DNA of 64,000 bases from Pezicula radicicola (GCA_003008705.1 PDUO01000025.1:871709-935708), one strand, 5' to 3'. Shown: positions 44,544 to 56,723, numbered from the stretch's first letter. Numbers and translations are program-made. The notes: generated by a model not told the origin, from the sequence alone.

Positions 44544-47080
44544 ATGCCTGCCTTTCAAAATCCAACTTCTGCCCTGAGGCACATCACTCTAGATAACATC
44601 ACCGAGGGCGAGACGGTCTATCAGGTACACCATCACTTTCTGAAGAACTTGCGGATAAAGTGCTAATCATCATGTCAAACTTAGCGTTGTATCCTACTTA
44701 CTGGTCAATCTCCGTCGCCATCAGACGAAGACTACATCACTGTCTCTACATCGGACTTTCCCCTCCAGAGCTGGCCTATTTCTGGAAACCGCTTCAAATG
44801 CCTCGTTATTCTCTCCCCTGGAGCCAATGTAGTTACCTTGAGAAGCCATTCCAATGGGGAAGCCGGAGAGCCAACGAATCTGAACCTCATGTACATCCCT
44901 CTTCTGCAAACTCCTCCTCTTCATCTGGCTATTATGATTGCGAAGGACTCCCCCCTCTTGATCGATTGCCCTCCACATAAACAAGGTGCCATCTCATCAG
45001 CCCACTCGAGTCTTGACGCTGCCATCAACAAATTTCGGATGGCGGCCTATATGTGGCAAGCTCTCACGGCAGAAGATATGCGAGTCAAAGGCCTTGGCCG
45101 CCGTTCCTTCCGCATCGAAGAGGAATGGACTACCGAGACCCTCAGCCAACACTTTATTCAACAATCTTATGAAGCATCGGGAACCCATATGCACTCAACC
45201 GCCAAAATCCATCTCATCCGCACTGAGAAGACTGTTGCCGAGCTTCGGGATGCTCAAGTTGCACAGCAAAATCCACAAGCGCGGAGGAAGGACGATTTGC
45301 ACAAATACTTCACTGATGCACTGAAAGGACACGGTGGGACTTTTGCTTCCTCTGCTCACCCGATTGTCGCTGGTCTCATTCTCGATTCCACTTATTCAAC
45401 CGAGCAGGATCTTATTCTTGGCCATGCCGCACTTGGATGCTCGAATCCGAAAGGGATTTCTCTGGGTATGATCGGAAGTCACCTAACCTACAGCTGGCCT
45501 CGTTTTATGGAAGAAGTATCATCCTGTCTTCTTGATACTGTTATTCCAGGTGATACTGTAGGGAATGACAATGGGGAGTGTGGCACCATGTGGGAAACTT
45601 GCTCTATCGGTCAAGGAGCTTTCTTGCATGAGGTTGGTCACGCATTTGGTGCACCTCATACAACAGGTATCATGGCGCGAGGATACGCACAAGATTGGCC
45701 TAAGAGCTTCTTATCCCGAACAGCATACTGTGCTCACACCAAGACCAATGGAGAGCATGTCATTGATGGAGAAACGAGGAACGAAGCGCGATGGGATCTT
45801 AGGGATGCGCTCTCTTTCAAGATTTTGCCCCATTTCCACCTTCCAAGCGACGAGATTCAAAGCCACGAAATTCGTGTTGCCGAACCAAATATTCAAATAG
45901 TGTACGAGGACGGGAAAGATGAGTTTTTGAGATTGGTTCTTGAATCTCAGGCTCAGCTTGCTCGCGTGAGATTTGGAGACAAAGACGAGCCCGAACCAAG
46001 CATTGCCAAGCCAGTATCCAAGCTTCAATTCACCCTAAACGAGCTAGAGGCACGCTTCGACCGCACTAAGCCATTGACGCTTGAAGTACTTGGGATGAAC
46101 GGGAAGTCACGAGTGATTGGCAACGTCTGGAAATTATTCTCCAACATCTCCTTTATCCCTGTTCCAGGATCTTCTGCCGTTCTCCAGAAACGGTCTATTA
46201 TATCGAAGAAACTCGAGTCAGTCAAAGACAACAAGAACAAGAGAAATATCTGGGAGTGGGCAGTACTGCTCAATGAGAAGGGCGTTGATGGGGGTGAGTT
46301 TTCCTTGCGATTTTATCAGCAACTGAACGAGGATTGACTTGAATTATACAGTCACTCCGGCCGTCACGATTGACTCCCGCGTGGGTTGTATCTTAGATGG
46401 TGCTGTCATTTACTACAAAGACGGCCATAAAACACCATGCGGTCCGTGCTGGAACAAACATGGCGGACGGCACAGTTTTGGTTAGTGGTTCTTTCTTACC
46501 TCTCAAATTAATGATATTAACAAGGATTTAACAGGAGGACATGCATCGGAGAAAATTATGATTCCAGGCGGCGTCGAGGTTGTTAAGGTTCAAGTCGGTA
46601 GCAATGGAAGGGAATTGGACGGCCTTCGTTTCCATCTCTCAAACGGTACAGCGGGCGGGTATTTATATGATAGCTCCACTACTCATACTCTAGGTATGTC
46701 GTATTACGCTACTCCCTGTATTATACTAACAAATTTTATAGAACCTGCAACATCTGAGAAAATCATTGGGTTTTACGGCAGAAGCGACTGGGGCTGTGGA
46801 TTTGATGGCATTCAAGAATTTGGCATTATTACTGCGCCCCGAGGTGTGGACTTACCAGCAACTGTTTACGATTTACCAGAGCTACAGAACACAGATGGTG
46901 GAAATGGGCCTGTGAGTGATGGCAATGATCGTCCGTTGAAGAGGAAGTGGTGCTGATAGTTTATGGTGAATACAGAGAAAGGAGCACGGTGGGGATGAGT
47001 ATTGTAGTGATGAAGACCAGGATGACGAGGAAGATGAGGATGAAGACATGGATGAAAACGTGGATGAAGATGAGGAATAA
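44544..47080 (+). CDS. Metzincin-type zinc peptidase with jacalin-like C-terminal domain
   Basis: Resembles the fungal group that includes yeast YIL108W (putative metalloendopeptidase with jacalin-like lectin fold); biological substrate unknown. Exons are 44544-44624, 44685-46293, 46352-46480, 46535-46693, 46742-46911 and 46976-47080, giving 750 residues. Zinc motif HEVGHAFGAPH: His342, Glu343, His346 and His352, with GIMARGY as the Met-turn. The C-terminal region (GGHASEKIMIPGGVEVVKV, LDGLRFHLSNGT, IIGFYGRSDWGCGFDGIQ) is jacalin-like. The last intron (GTGAGT...GCTGAT...ATACAG) leads to a very acidic tail ending DENVDEDEE. Retaining it gives an alternative end at 46956 with basic RPLKRKWC. 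No signal peptide, so an intracellular enzyme. Confidence 0.85.
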
Positions 47081-47349
47081 ATATTGAGCTGGGAGCATGT
47101 ATGTTTGGATTTATGCCTCATGAGTCAGGGATGAGACGATGTTTGGTACGGTTTCAGTAACGCCAAATCCAATCATTGTTTCAAGCCGAAGCTTCCTAAG
47201 TAAAAAACCGTACTTTGTTCAAAGTTGTCTCCTCTCAGTGAAGTGAATCTTCTCAAAAGCCAAGATATCTCAAGTGATCTTCTTATACACGAGTGGCGAT
47301 AATAGAATCATCAGTTCCAGCCGATAGGTCTCCTGCAGATCCCTTGTAA

Positions 47350-48531
47350 TCAAGCTGCCCTGTCAGTTGTTAGTATCGTCACTTTATGAGGGCTAAGATA
47401 AGAGAAAACATACCACGAATCGTCATCACTGTGGCTCTGCCATGACACTGCCTTTTTCAAATCGCGATCTTGAAACTGGCCGGTCTTGAGAGCAATTACC
47501 TACTTAATTTCAGCCCTATGTTGTTGGAATTTGGCATTAGTGTTGGGGCTCTTCTATCCTACCTTTGAGTCAATAGGCGGAAATCTTTCTTTCTCTTTAG
47601 CCACTTCGGGAACATCATCGAGTCCGCGTGCACTTGGTCTTGCTGAACAGACTTTGTCCTTCGAGATACTACCTCGCTTAGACTCCCCGATATCACCACG
47701 TTCTTCCATACCTATTATGTGGCGATCATCGTACACAGGGCTATCGCTATATATGATATCGTCGGGAGACCAGACACCACAAAACACCCTCGAGTTAAGG
47801 ACGCTCATTAGCTGCATCGCAGCGGGTGGTGGTGCAACGACACCCCTAAGCAATTGCTCGGCTGTGTAGCGTCTTCCGTACAGCTTCTCATTCGCATCTC
47901 TGCGCTCGACAATCGCGGAGCCTTCTACCGAAACACCAGCAAAGAGGCCCTTCGTCTTGGAGTAGCTGAATATACCGCCCACGCCTTTCATACTCGCTGT
48001 TCCAGCAGCCTCAACAGACCTACCGACAGGTCCAGCAGTAGCTGAGAAGTTTCCACCCAGCGTAAGTGATCCTCTCTGCGAGAATGTGCGTACGGCAGCA
48101 GCATCGTTGAGAATGAAGACGAAGTCTGTAAGTTGGAACCCGATTTGGGGACCCACGCCTCTGCCAGCCAAGGCGACCGCAGATGGAGCACTCCATGTGC
48201 CGTCACGTAGTCGCGCTACTACAACTCCACTGCCAAACCGCGTTGATCCAATGATGCCCGCTTTCATGACGGTGATGATAGCTATACCCTATTTCATCTT
48301 AGAACCATGCAAGTTTGAAGGATTAAAAGGCTTACCTTGGCTCTGGCTAGAACCGTAGGAGGAATGACATTTTCTGGGCTGAGGGCCTGACTTGGATCAA
48401 TGAAAGATGTGAGGATCCTCCCGCATTTCTTGCACTCCGCTTTGCTTCTGTTAGCTAGGGCTGTGGCTATGATGGGAAGTTAGTGGTCACTTACACGCCA
48501 TTGATGATGGAAGAGGGTTGTGGATTCCCAT
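47350..48531 (-). CDS. SYLF-domain protein, Ysc84/SH3YL1 family
   Basis: Ysc84-type proteins bind phosphoinositides and actin at endocytic sites. Exons are 48531-48495, 48439-48336, 48288-47563, 47499-47414 and 47359-47350, giving 320 residues. The SYLF domain is clear: MGIHNPLPSS start, ILTSFIDPSQ, VIPPTVLARAKGIAIITVMK, GSGVVVARLRDGTWSAPSAV, LTDFVFILND, LTLGGNFSATAGPVGR, FSYSKTKGLFAGVSVEGSAI. Downstream the frame could end at TAG 47554. I prefer two more exons because of good splice sites; they add VIALKTGQFQDRDLKK..., with an end of only 10 nt (WAA stop). That piece looks like the beginning of an SH3 domain (ALxxF...DLxF) but is too short to fold as one. SYLF call strong, 3' end uncertain. 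Confidence 0.85.
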
Positions 48532-49528
48532 GGCTGCTTTGACTGTTTTGTGTAATGATGAGTTTCGTGGTGTTTGTGTGGTGAAGAGACGAAGAGCCGA
48601 TTCTTGATGAAGTTATATAGTTGTGAGAACAGAGCCAGGTAATATTTAAATCAAATATCTGAATAGGGATCATTAATTCTCTTCTATTTATATTCATCTG
48701 AAAAGCTGTTCTGATCGCAACCTCAGAACAAATCAAAACGCGTCAGAGCTCGCAACTGCTTAAGCTAAACTTCATTTGAAAAATCGGGTGATTTTTTATC
48801 GGACATGTTATGCAATGTGCAGCTGAAGTAAGTATAATAAGCGATGCGATGCGGAAAGTTTCGAGCTTTGGACGAGTTTAACTCTAAGTCTGAGGTTTCT
48901 CAATGGTAGAAAAGGTCAAAGCGAATCACATGTGCTATGCGACGAGGGAGAAGGGACGAATGTTCTGAATTGGTGTTGGGGTTGACGACTCCGAGCGCTC
49001 GCTACCCCACACACAGTCCGAAACAACTAGGATTGCGAGCGTAATATTATTCATGAATTAAGTGAGCGTTTCATGAACTCGTCGGCACTGAGTAACAAAG
49101 ATTCCCGTAAATGGACAGGCTGACTCCAATAAACCAAGTCGAGAACCTCACTGGCAATGATGCAGGGACCTCAATTCGCGTCAAGCCCATGCTTGAATAG
49201 TCGAGAATAAGGCAATGCAGTACAGAAGAAAACTAATAGAAAATCCCTAGTGTTTAGGAGAGGTTCTATAACAGCCCGTTGAAGAAAGGTCAGAGACCAT
49301 AAAAGCATTTCACGTTGCTAAAATACACACATAATTATCTACCTTTAAAAGTGATCTAGACACGAAGCGAGACTTGCCACACAAGTGGACTTCTTTTCCA
49401 ATTTAGTGTATTTACTAAGTTTTTATCTAGGGTTCTAATTCTGTCGAAACAAGTTGATATATGAAAAAGATGACATTGAAAATAAACATCATCAGAATAG
49501 CGAAGATTTGTTCAACGGTAGATGAAGT
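48532..49528. other. Intergenic
   Basis: No supported gene; contains the promoter of the SYLF gene and the terminator of the SUR7-like gene. Confidence 0.5.
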
Positions 49529-50811
49529 TCAAACAGGTGTTAGAGCTGATTTATCACTGAGTCTCCACGACTTCTTCCCAAGAAGTCTACCCATAATTCT
49601 ATCAGCAATACTCTTCCCCCCTACCCCCCTTACTCTCTCTATTAAACCGGGCGTAACTACAATACCATTCTCATTTAACAATCCATTCCCCCTATCCTTG
49701 ACTTTTCTGCGTGCAAGACAGCATTCAGCACCACCAACTACAGCACTGAGCCCCATTACAATAGTCACGAGCCAGGTAAGCAGGAGGTATTTCGTTCCGC
49801 TGTCTGCTTGTAACCCCACAGGTTCACCGAGCATATTTATGAGGTTCGTTGCCTGATATTGCACGATGGTGATGATAATTGAGGAGGAGAAGAAGGCTGC
49901 GAATGCTAGATTGCTCAGACTAATGTGTAGAAGTGTATTGAGTCTTGTCGGTTCCATGAGGAAGGAGAAAGCTGCAAGGGGGATAACGAGACCTGCGAAG
50001 ACGAGACCGATGATGTACAATATAAAAGGCACTTTTGCGATCAGGGACAGGCCATCGAGACCTGCTTGAAGGGTGGAGGGGACTTGGAGGGTTTCGAGGG
50101 TGGTGGAGAGCGGGCCGCTAGAGAGTTGTTTGTCGAGGGTTGATGTCATGCTTGAGAGTCCGAAATCCCCTTTTGCCGCCACCGGATTATTAGGTTTAAT
50201 CTTACAGAATAGAGAAACAGAATGGAAAGTGGAAGGACAAACCTGAAGCTCTAGTGCAGTTAGTAGTGCTAAACCCCAATGAGCCTCCATTCTGGGCCTG
50301 AGTGATGTATGACCCCTCACACATATTCATCACATGAAAGCTATACCACTGCTTAATTCCCAAGATTTGAGAGAGATCTGTCACGACACCGCCTAAGAGT
50401 GTATTGAGTTCGTTTTCGAGCGAGGTAGTGAGGTTGCTGAGGCCGGACTCGAGAGAGGATAGTCCGCTGCCGATCGCAGCTCCAAGGGCTGATGAACTAA
50501 TATTGATGGCTGATATGCTGACATTGACGGCTTTGCCGTCTGCGGGTGACAAAGTACTCCTACTACTTGTTGTAGAAGCGCTTTTTGTGGTTGGAAGGAG
50601 ATTTTTGCCCAGCATGGTGGTGTTAATCTGAGATTGTGAGTAGATGGATTTTACTGGGCACAAATGCCTTCTGTACACCGAAGAGATGACTTACAATCAT
50701 AATATGATAGTCCTCCATGTATCCCGATGTACGGCCCGCTAGGATGCTAAGGAGACCGAGGATGAAGCCTATGATGGCGCAAGCCAATGGGATAAGTGCT
50801 ATGGGCCTCAT
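49529..50811 (-). CDS. SUR7/PalI-family four-span membrane protein
   Basis: Family members sit in eisosomes (Sur7) or in the ambient-pH sensing complex (PalI/Rim9). Exons are 50811-50695, 50627-50243 and 50169-49529, giving 380 residues. TM1 is IPLACAIIGFILGLLSILAG. A long extracellular loop follows, with NxS/NxT sites and the claudin-like segment WYSFHVMNMCEGSY. TM2-TM4 are VPFILYIIGLVFAGLVIPLA, ISLSNLAFAAFFSSSIIITI and YLLLTWLVTIVMGLSAVVG. A basic cytosolic tail ends KSALTPV. The second intron (50170-50242) uses donor GTTTGT and acceptor AAAAG, chosen for phase. The four-span topology and the CEG motif support the family; which branch (Sur7 or PalI) is not decided. Confidence 0.82.
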
Positions 50812-51494
50812 CGTGTTGGTGAAGGGAATAGATGGTCTTGGGATAGCTATGAATGCGGGCAGTTGGAGGACACCTGTATATCACCAACGAAGGATAAGGG
50901 TTACAAATTAGAGATAAATATCTCGTGCTCACAAAGGAGATGAAAACTAAGGACAAGTGAAGTTTATATACTACTCGTAGTATTGTAACTTATCTATGAA
51001 GCACATGTGAATTATTGTCAAGGCCATCGTCTGAAACTACAGAGAGAAACTCGCCCTGGTACTCTGCCTAAGAGGCTGAGACCTCCAACCTGGGCCTGCA
51101 TTACAGGAACCCCACATTTATATAGACTTAAAACAGAGGTATTTTGCTCTTAGTATACCGAGTTAGTCTTATATTCAGGGTCTGTGAGACTATGAAATGC
51201 GACATCAGCGTCTGATAGATAACGCAAGACGTTGCTTTGACTTTTGCCCTGGAATTGAGAGATTGAGTTCAGAGATTCTTGAGTTCTAGAGAAGGATAAG
51301 TCGGTATCGAGTTCGAATTCAGACAGAAAGCATTTATTGGCAACATGAATGGTTGTAAAACAGCATATGTGTCTTAGGGTTGCGAAAACGCTATGACTAT
51401 AAACCCTATGTTTTTGTAACAATATTTGATTAGTGTTTAAAGATCGACAAGTTTCTCGCAAGCTCCATCTAAATATTCTATTAATATAAGGTGG
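50812..51494. other. Intergenic
   Basis: No supported gene; promoter of the SUR7-like gene lies at its left end. Confidence 0.5.
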
Positions 51495-51628
51495 TATCCC
51501 TTTGTGCGCCAAACGGCTTTGACACAGGCCATCAGGACATGCACAGCAAAATATATATAATTTTTGGTGGTGAAATTCTTAGGGTGTCGAATCCCTGTAC
51601 AAAAAGCCCTTTAACGCACAAAGGGATA
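51495..51628. mobile_element. Candidate MITE with TA target duplication
   Basis: TCCCTTTGTGCG at 51497-51508 and its inverse CGCACAAAGGGA at 51615-51626 are perfect, flanked on both sides by TA. The inverted repeats continue imperfectly for about 12 more bases (GGCTTT-type on both sides). The element is about 130 bp with no coding capacity, as expected of a non-autonomous Tc1/mariner (Fot1/pogo)-type element, which targets TA. Superfamily is inferred from the TA flanks. Confidence 0.6.
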
Positions 51629-52560
51629 GGTAATATAATATAACCTACCTAATAAAGGAGCTTAGATGATTAGTTATCTAAGCCCTTATAAATTTATGTC
51701 TTTTAAGTATAAAGTATTATTATAAGTATATATTTAGAGAGAAGCTATACTACACTAACGTTCTTATAAATTTCTCCCTATAATTATAAGCCTAGTTCCT
51801 ATAAAAGAGATTATTCTTAGGTATATATTACTATTAGTATAATCTAATATAGAACCTAATCTAATAGTAATAGGCAAACTAGTATAATTACTTAGTATAT
51901 AGTGTTATAGTAAGATTAGTTTAATTCTTCTAATACTAGATAGAAATAGTAGTCTAATTATATAGTATTTAGAACCAGCCGACTAGGCCTAATCGGGCTA
52001 GTCTTGCGGAGCGGCCCGCCCAAGCGCGGAACCTCATTGGCTCGGTATTAGACTAGCGCCACTACCTTCTCTATACGTGATACTGGAAATCGACGTTCTA
52101 ACAATTACCTTAAGTATTACGGTCTAATAGAACACACTGACTTACTTCGTATACCGGTGTAGATTAAGTACCTAAGTATATTAATAACATCTACCTTAAA
52201 AAGCTATAGAACCTAGAAGTTATACTCTAAAAATTTTAACACTATTTTACGTCCTTTAAACCAACACTAGACTTCTCCTGATCTACCGACACAACCATGG
52301 GCGAAGGCAAATATACCGATAATCCCTTTTCAGTATTTCTTGAAACGAATCCAGGAAGACACTCTTTGTGTCGAGTCCTGTAGGCGTAGACCAGCCGCCA
52401 AGCGAGACCAGCTTCGCTTCGGCGGTAGTTCGCCGTCGGCCGCAACGACGACGTCGTACTATCCGTAATATACGTGCACCTCGGGAGTCTCAGCTTCTTA
52501 AAGATTTTCAAGATATTACTCTAGTCATCCTTTAACGCATGTGATACTATGAAGCGCAAG
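51629..52560. repeat. AT-rich, TpA-rich decayed repeat
   Basis: Much of 51640-51970 and 52080-52240 is dominated by TA with few CA or TG dinucleotides, the footprint RIP leaves on fungal transposons. Two GC-rich islands (about 51970-52070 and 52290-52480) interrupt it. A minus-strand frame at 52242-52511 opens MKIFKKLRLPRCTYITDS but matches nothing I know. Boundaries and element class are unknown. Confidence 0.5.
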
Positions 52561-53506
52561 TGACACAGTTTATATTGCCGAGACGAGCAGACGACTACAG
52601 TAATCTTCCACCAGGCTCACAATGTTAATTGGGTTCTGGACAAGACTTAGACTTCGCTGTACTTTATGGAGTAAAGTATGTGGGGGAGGGACTATTCCAA
52701 ACATCGAGCCGAGATTCATAAACTACCTCGCAGGTAATTAGTATAACTTATCTGACCTACCTTACCTATGCTGTAGTGTAGCAAACAATGAATCTATTAT
52801 AAATGGCGCGGAATTATGAATTGCCAAGATTATATTTCTCTGTAATCTAGATAGGTATAGCTATAGCCCACCTATAGGGTTCACTAATCAAAAATAGTCT
52901 CCACATGAAGGGAGGCTACAAAGTTGGCGCTCTGGACTAGTAGTTTGTCGCACACGCAGGTTTCAAGGCTTCTGCCGCCTCCATATGCTCACCATTGGGG
53001 CCGAAGTACATAATTGTTGACCTACCATAAGCTTTCTAGTCATACGACTTCCACGGTTGGCCCTCATCGGCAAAGACCAGCCATTTAGTTGCAAAAGCCT
53101 CTATAAGCTCTGCGAGACTTTTAGCAAGTATGACTGATAGATATGTCAGAAAGATGAAGAAGAGACCGGCGCCGTCGTGTGAGAGTCCTGTAGGGTGCAT
53201 AATTAGGTTCATCCAAATATACTATTTCCACCAAGGACCTTGATTTACCTTTGTTCGGGCCGTCAAGGGGTTGCCTTCACAAATGTGGTAATAGAATACC
53301 TTTTAATTAGAAAAGGGCCTTGCCCTAGCTTCGATGGGCTGACACATTCTATACCGGTGACAAGCTGAGTGAGACTCGAAAACAGCTCTTCCGGCGACGA
53401 CTTTGGTGAGCATGCAGAAGCTCTTGGCCTTGTTCTTCACCCAAGGCTGCGTATGAGAGCTTTTGTAGCTTTGGACAGTCTAATTTCATTCTCATCAACT
53501 GATGAG
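52561..53506. other. Intergenic accessory DNA
   Basis: No supported gene or clear repeat boundary. Confidence 0.4.
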
Positions 53507-54120
53507 CTAATATTGTCCCTTCCAGAGCACAATACCCAATGAGTACTCGACTAATTCTTGGAGCGACGACAGGTTTGAGACATTTGGGCGTGTGTTTAAG
53601 AAAACCACGTCAACAGTTGCTTGCGATGACGGACAAGGCGAGCCGAGAGAGAAGTTGGCATTAACAAGAATATCCGAAGGCGCATCTCGAAGGGCCTGTA
53701 ACCTTTTCGCAGCAGATTCGTGGCCTTGTATGTTGAGATGAGTTGTGATTTTATCATACAGCACTTGTGGATGCTTGAAACTTCGCGCTATCAGAGTTAC
53801 GACGCCGGAAGCCAGATTGGCTTGGCTAATTGGCATGACTGATTCGAATAGATCAGAGTAGGTCAAGAGGTGTTTATCAACTTAGCAGACAAGCTGTCAG
53901 CGGCTGAAGACACCCAAACTAATCATGAAATAGACTTACTAGAACCTACGCTTTGTTCTGTAGCAGTGACATGATTAGGCTCTCCTCTAAACGCTTTGAT
54001 GTTCCTTTTTGCCTACTCAAACGCGAGCAGCTGGTCCTTGAGGTTATAATTTCCGGCTCCTTGATCCCCCGAGATAGAGTTGTCATCTCTGATATCACTC
54101 GAGGCATAACTGTAACACAT
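53507..54120 (-). pseudogene. Unidentified two-exon gene with in-frame TAG
   Basis: Minus-strand exons 54120-53940 and 53880-53507 join through a 59-nt intron (GTAAGT...GCTGAC...CTAAG) into 185 codons with correct phase. The product starts MCYSYASSDIRDDN, then LKDQLLAFE, then TAG at codon 36 (54015-54013), then AKRNIKAFRGEPNHVTATEQ and a long coherent C-terminal half (SDLFESVMPISQANLASGVV, LQALRDAPSDILVNANFSLG, LSSLQELVEYSLGIVLWKGQ). CAG or TGG to TAG would explain the stop. I do not recognise the family; it may extend further 5'. It lies upstream of the intact exporter of polyketide module B. Confidence 0.45.
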
Positions 54121-54688
54121 AAATGAACTCCCCTTTGTTCTGAAAGCCGACGGTGGTATAAAGCTGCTTTATCGCAAATATTGGGTGACTTCAGGTGTAT
54201 GCGGGCAAGCGAAGGTAATTTAGGTTGACACCTAGGTGGTTGAAAGTTGACGAAAACTTCAACCTGCTCCAAATACACCTTTCCTGTCTCTTTTAATCAT
54301 CCACTAAAGGTTCTATCTTCGCTGACATACGACTTCGGCTTTCAGGATAGTGAAGCAAAAAGAAAGAGCTAGCTAGACAATCCTCGGTAGAAACATCAAT
54401 AGTATATATATAGGTTAGGTAGAGTATATAGGTACATTACAGATATTCAAGCTTTAAGTCAACTAAAGTTATATACTTAATATTTAGGCTCTAATTTAGG
54501 CTCAATATGATTAAGCGATGTATAACGTTGGGCCTCCCTAAACCGGATGCGGATTTGGATCACGGCTAATTAGGGGAAGCGACGGCGGTTAAAGAGAGAG
54601 ATAAATGCCTACTTATTGAAGGCTCAATGCCATCCTTCTCTTTTAGACAATACATTTCATCCGGACTTCTCGAACGTACTTCCAAAAC
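54121..54688. promoter_or_regulatory. Upstream region of module B exporter
   Basis: TA-rich at 54390-54520, then a GC-richer patch at 54536-54590 with three CGG triplets and a CGGCTAATTAGG segment, about 100-150 bp before the MFS start. Possible Zn2Cys6 sites; unproven. Confidence 0.35.
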
Positions 54689-56723
54689 ATGATACCAAGT
54701 GTCGATAGTCTAGAAATTGATCTAGAACGTAATCCAAATGCCATCAACGAAGCGGCTGAGAACAATGACAAAGATGGTGAGCAATATATTGAGCAGGGGT
54801 CGGGAGATCCTCAAGGGGATCAAAAGTTAGAGGTTACAATATCTGGTAACAACAGCGATGAACACAACCCACGTCACAAATACGCAAGCCCCAAGGAGCT
54901 TAGTCTACTATCGACAGCCTTCACTATTGCAACCTTCATGATAGCCATAGACGGAAGTATTCTCTGTAAGTGAGCTATTCCCTCCTTATACACACAGCTC
55001 AGAATATCTAGCTACGGCAATTCCCCGCATAACCAGTGATTTCCATCGACTCGACGATGTATCATGGTACGGCAGCGCGTATCTCCTTACAGAGATGTCT
55101 TTTCAGCCGACCTTCGGTAGGCTCTATACTTTGTTCGATCCCAAAATCCTCTACTTGGTTTCGATTGTCATCTGTAAGATCTTCACTCTGTTTGCAGGAG
55201 AAGTGCACACTGTCTAACAGTCTATCAAGTCGAGGCAGGCTCTATTTTATGTGCTGCCTCCCCAACCTCTGCGGCCTTGATCACTGGAAGGGCCGTCTCA
55301 GGGGCTGGCGCTGCTGGATTACTTTGTGGAAGTTTGTCGATTTTTGGGAGATCAGTCCCACTAAAGAAGAGACCGTTTGGAATGGCACTTGTCACCAGTA
55401 TGTACGGTGTTGCGGGGGTGCTTGGCCCTACTCTTGGAGGAGTAATCACAGATACACCTCAACTTACTTGGCGTTTCTGCTTTTGGTAAATAGCTTTAAT
55501 CATTTTCGAGATTAGCTATCTGACGTTGATAGGATGAATCTCCGTGAGTAATCGCTCTGCGTTCTCTGTCTCTTCTCTGATCATTTCCACAGCGGCCGGT
55601 GCTGTGACGCTTGCAATTGCGGGCTGGACCTTCAAGACACAGACACCTCTTCATGGTCACCTTTCGCTGCGTCAGAAACTGAAGAAACTCGATCTTCTTG
55701 GCGGCTTCTTGCTCACGGCGGGTCTTGTTGCTCTGTTCATTGCACTGCAATGGGGCGGCAGTAAGTACCCATGGTCAAATCCAAAGGTTTACGGTAGTGT
55801 AGCAACATTCGGAGTTCTCATTACGGCGTTCGTGGTGTTGCAGGCAATCAAGAAAGAAGAGTGAGTTACTTCAAGCACCGACAATCGGACAATCCTATTT
55901 ATTAGAGCTGACCACGAACAGAGCTACCATTCCGATACGCATCCTCTCGCAGCGTACAGTAGCAATCAGTTGTGTTTTCAACATGCTCATATCCATGGCA
56001 GCAAATACTCACAACTATTATCTAGCCTTCTACTTCCAAGCTGTACTCGGAACAAACGCAGCCACTTCGGGTGTGCGCAGTCTTGCATATGGAATGCCCG
56101 GAAGCTTAGCCATCCTCATCACCGGCGCATCTACCAGCTCGACAGGATACTACGTCCCATTCATGTGGCTTGGATCCAGCATCTTCGTTGTCGGATGCAC
56201 GCTCATCCACACACTCGACATCAATTCCTCAACCGGCCAGTGGGTAGGCTATCAAATACTTAGCGGCTTTGGACTTGGTCTTGCAGAACAGGTGCCATTC
56301 ATTGCAGTGCAAGTCGTCCTTCCAGACGACGACATGCCTATTGCGTGTGCAATGGTCGTTTTCTCGCGCTGCTTCGGCGGCGCGATTGGCCTCAGCATCG
56401 CCGAAAATGTCTTCTCGGAAGCGCTGCTCCGGAAGCTCGCTCATGTACAGGGGGTCGACGTAAAAACTATAGTGGCTTCAGGGATTTCGGATCTTGCGGC
56501 TGCTGTTCCGGCGGCGTTGCTACGGATGGTGCGGGATGCCTTCAACTACGCTATTATTAGGACTTTCATAATGCCGATTGTGGTCGCTGGCATATGTCTC
56601 GTTCTCAGTTTTGGGATGCAGAGAAGAAAGATTTTAGATGATCCAGTTCCTCAGAGCGGAATAGAGAATCTAGACTCGTCCGGCACCTCAATGCGTCTGG
56701 AGCAGATTGAGCGTAATGAATAG
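54689..56723 (+). CDS. MFS exporter, DHA type with about 14 membrane segments, with an 11-nt exon
   Basis: Likely exports the product of the adjacent HR-PKS. Exons are 54689-54965, 55012-55173, 55221-55485, 55533-55543, 55593-55860 and 55922-56723, giving 594 residues with consistent phases. A long acidic N-terminus (DGEQYIEQGSGDPQGDQ) precedes TM1 (FTIATFMIAIDGSIL). TM1 continues into STAIPRITSDFHRLDDVSWY. Family segments include LVTSMYGVAGVLGPTLGGVI and WRFCFWMNLPAGAV, the latter assembled from three exons. The 11-nt micro-exon (55533-55543) codes the MNL of that motif, and skipping it breaks the frame. The second intron ends CTAACAG, with its branch-like site unusually close to the acceptor. 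Converges tail-to-tail with the PKS, 231 bp apart. Confidence 0.88.

Noticed and set aside
51570..51600. tRNA T-arm-like sequence (GTCGAATCCCTG)
   Set aside because: The loop has an extra base, and no acceptor, D or anticodon arms can be drawn upstream. It lies inside the candidate MITE.
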